This document shows positions 62,483 to 64,000 of a stretch of 64,000 nucleotides of DNA, one piece after another. The stretch covers positions 372,001-436,000 of the forward strand of contig CALRQJ020000001.1 of NCBI GenBank assembly GCA_943370285.1. Reading direction: 5' to 3'. How positions within the stretch are numbered: the stretch's first letter is position 1; every line of letters starts with the position of its first letter. Source of the stretch: CALRQJ02 sp943370285 (lineage in GTDB: Bacteria > Bacteroidota > Bacteroidia > Chitinophagales > Chitinophagaceae). The position numbers were made by a program, and so were the translations under genes. A model generated the notes under the pieces. It made no database searches. It was not told where the DNA came from and was given only the letters and a program-made list of their open reading frames with translations.

Positions 62483-62559
62483 CAGCCAATTTCAGGAAAA
62501 GTTCCGGTGCCGAGATAAAATCAAGGCCAACTTTAAACTTTCAACCTTAAACATTAACA

Positions 62560-63441
62560 ATGGCAGGTCAGTTAAAAGAAGTACGTAACAGGATTAAGAG
62601 TGTACAAAGCACACAGCAAATTACTAAGGCTATGAAAATGGTGAGTGCCGCTAAATTACGCCGTGCACAGGATGCCATTGTTCAAATGAGACCATATGCT
62701 CAAAAATTGCAAGAAATGTTGAGCAATATTGTAAGTAATGCCGATGGTGATATCAATATTAAATTGGCCGAAGAAAGAGCAGTTGAAAAAGTATTATTGA
62801 TTGTGATTACGAGTGACAGAGGACTTTGTGGTGCTTACAACTCTAATGTGGTGAAATTAGCAAAAGCTTTAATTGCTGAAAAATATGCTGCCGTTGCCGA
62901 AAAAGGCAATGTTACCATTTGGAATATTGGTAAAAAAGGTTGGGAATCCATGACAAAATCAGGCTTTACTACAAATGCAGATTTCAAAGATATTTTTCTT
63001 CAACTTACTTTCGAAAACGTTCAATCAGCTGCACAAGCTGCTATGAAAGCGTTTGAAAATAAAGAATTTGATGCTATTGAGTTGGTGTATAGCGAATTTA
63101 AAAATGCTGCTACCCAGCGATTTGCAGCGGAACAATTTTTACCAATTCCTAAAGTTGAAAAGAAAGCAGGTGCTAAAAAAGCCGACTTTATTTTTGAACC
63201 GGCTAAAGAACAATTGGTTGCCGAGTTAATGCCAAAGATTTTAAACACCCAATTATACAAGGCAGTACTTGATGCCAATGCTAGTGAACATGGTGCAAGA
63301 ATGACCGCTATGGATAAGGCAAGTGAGAATGCCAACGAGCTATTGAAATCTTTGAAAATTAGTTACAACAGAGCAAGACAAGCTGCTATTACAACCGAAT
63401 TAACGGAAATTGTAAGTGGTGCAGCTGCTTTGCAAGGCTAA
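62560..63441 (+). CDS. atpG: F1 ATP synthase gamma subunit
   Basis: 293 residues. N-terminal LKEVRNRIKSVQSTQQITKAMKMVSAAKLRRAQ (central stalk helix) and C-terminal HGARMTAMDKASENANELL...ARQAAITTELTEIVSGAAAL are the family signatures. It forms the rotor shaft of ATP synthase. atpA and the other F1 genes are not adjacent in this window: upstream is the opposite-strand membrane operon, so the gene has its own promoter. Confidence 0.96.
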   Translation: MAGQLKEVRNRIKSVQSTQQITKAMKMVSAAKLRRAQDAIVQMRPYAQKLQEMLSNIVSNADGDINIKLAEERAVEKVLLIVITSDRGLCGAYNSNVVKLAKALIAEKYAAVAEKGNVTIWNIGKKGWESMTKSGFTTNADFKDIFLQLTFENVQSAAQAAMKAFENKEFDAIELVYSEFKNAATQRFAAEQFLPIPKVEKKAGAKKADFIFEPAKEQLVAELMPKILNTQLYKAVLDANASEHGARMTAMDKASENANELLKSLKISYNRARQAAITTELTEIVSGAAALQG

Positions 63442-63480
63442 TATTTTTTGTACCTATTTGAACCCCAACAAACGAATATC

Positions 63481-64000
63481 TTGGAACTAAGTCTCATTAT
63501 TCCACACATTGAAGCGCTGATTTTTGCCAGTGAAAAACCACTGACAGCATTAGATATTGTTGAACTCATCAACAATGCATTCGGTTTTATGGAAGAAAGG
63601 GTAACCTTAGACCAAGTTGAAAGTTGTGTGACCGGCATCAAAGAAAAATATGCTTCGGAATTTTATCCATTCGAATTAAGAGAAAGCGGTGGTGGATATC
63701 AATTTTTAACCAAGAAGGATTTTCATAAAACCATTGCACAACTCAATGGCGATAAGTTTTTGAAACGTTTGTCAAACGCCGCTTTAGAAACCTTGGCTAT
63801 CATAGCTTACAAGCAGCCAATTACTAAAGGAGAGATTGAGGCCATTCGTGGTGTGAACAGCGATTACAGTGTTCAAAAACTATTAGAAAAAGAGTTGATC
63901 ATCATTTCTGGCAGAAATGAAAATTTACCGGGCAAACCATTGGTGTACACTACTTCTAAAAACTTTATGGATTATTTTGGCATTAACTCTGCCGAAGATT
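63481..64000 (+). CDS. scpB: Segregation and condensation protein B, 5' part
   Basis: The frame continues past the window end (173 codons visible). Core ScpB winged-helix sequence: IPHIEALIFASEKPLT near the N-terminus and ALETLAIIAYKQPITKGEIEAIRGVNSDYSVQKLLEK in the middle. With ScpA and SMC it acts in chromosome condensation. No ATG fits; TTG 63481 (giving MELSLIIPHIEALIF) is preferred over an in-frame TTG at 63448. It lies 39 bp after atpG. Confidence 0.9.
   Translation, partial: MELSLIIPHIEALIFASEKPLTALDIVELINNAFGFMEERVTLDQVESCVTGIKEKYASEFYPFELRESGGGYQFLTKKDFHKTIAQLNGDKFLKRLSNAALETLAIIAYKQPITKGEIEAIRGVNSDYSVQKLLEKELIIISGRNENLPGKPLVYTTSKNFMDYFGINSAED

Noticed and set aside
1..64000. tRNA, rRNA, CRISPR, transposase, prophage or attachment sites
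   Set aside because: Looked for on both strands in the gaps; no cloverleaf-like, array-like or transposase-like sequence was found.

Overview
The window is AT-rich, densely coding DNA from a member of the Bacteroidota, most probably a Chitinophagaceae-like organism. The evidence is: two secreted proteins with C-terminal domains of the type IX secretion sorting type; 7TM histidine kinases of the kind common in this phylum; few recognisable Shine-Dalgarno sequences; and promoter-like boxes of the Bacteroidota form TAnnTTTG. There are no tRNA or rRNA genes, CRISPR arrays, transposases or phage genes. The organism assignment is inference.

Layout. (1) 1-14.5 kb: a large secreted caspase-family protein (cut by the window edge), a small secreted HMA-like protein, pyrE, a NUDIX hydrolase, a lipoprotein, a PfkB sugar/nucleoside kinase, and two large surface proteins (a 9-repeat ELWxTDGT propeller and a 1329-residue repeat protein). 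(2) 14.6-20.8 kb, minus strand: a four-gene signalling operon of two paralogous 7TM histidine kinases, a stand-alone receiver, and a receiver fused to a class III nucleotide cyclase. (3) 20.9-22.4 kb: an HD-domain hydrolase overlapping a YitT-family membrane protein. (4) 22.5-34.5 kb, minus strand: an apparently complete reductive pyrimidine-degradation cluster running from uptake (NCS1 permease) through PreA/PreT, dihydropyrimidinase, beta-ureidopropionase and a class III aminotransferase to an acylating semialdehyde dehydrogenase, with a divergent Lrp/AsnC regulator at its head. The predicted route is uracil to dihydrouracil to N-carbamoyl-beta-alanine to beta-alanine to malonate semialdehyde to acetyl-CoA. 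(5) 35-58 kb, minus strand: an amino-acid biosynthesis supercluster in transcription order leuA-leuC-leuD-leuB-ilvE-ilvD-ilvB-ilvN-ilvC-ilvA, then gltB-gltD, then thrA-thrB-thrC. It covers the leucine and valine/isoleucine pathways, threonine synthesis and glutamate supply. (6) 58.6-64 kb: a helical protein of unknown function, a tightly coupled five-gene membrane operon of unknown function, then atpG and the start of scpB.

Main points for a second look. Upstream of thrA there is a 27-codon leader peptide ending in a Thr/Ile-rich run (TTTTIITT), with overlapping hairpins and its own promoter-like box. It looks like a Bacteroidota analogue of the enterobacterial thrL attenuator, and it lies inside a region where gene callers would see only an intergenic gap or a spurious ORF. 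The pyrimidine and leu/ilv clusters are peppered with at least three families of short dispersed repeats. One of these, a GC-rich palindromic element, has been incorporated in frame into LeuD and into the C-terminus of the dihydropyrimidinase. The operon at 60.1-62.3 kb contains two tandem paralogous single-TM miniproteins, chained by ATGA overlaps to a secreted/anchored protein, a 4-TM protein and an MFS transporter.

Limits: all family calls are by reading motifs; no database search was run. Start codons were moved from TTG/GTG extensions to internal ATGs where these gave a better fit, as noted in the entries.
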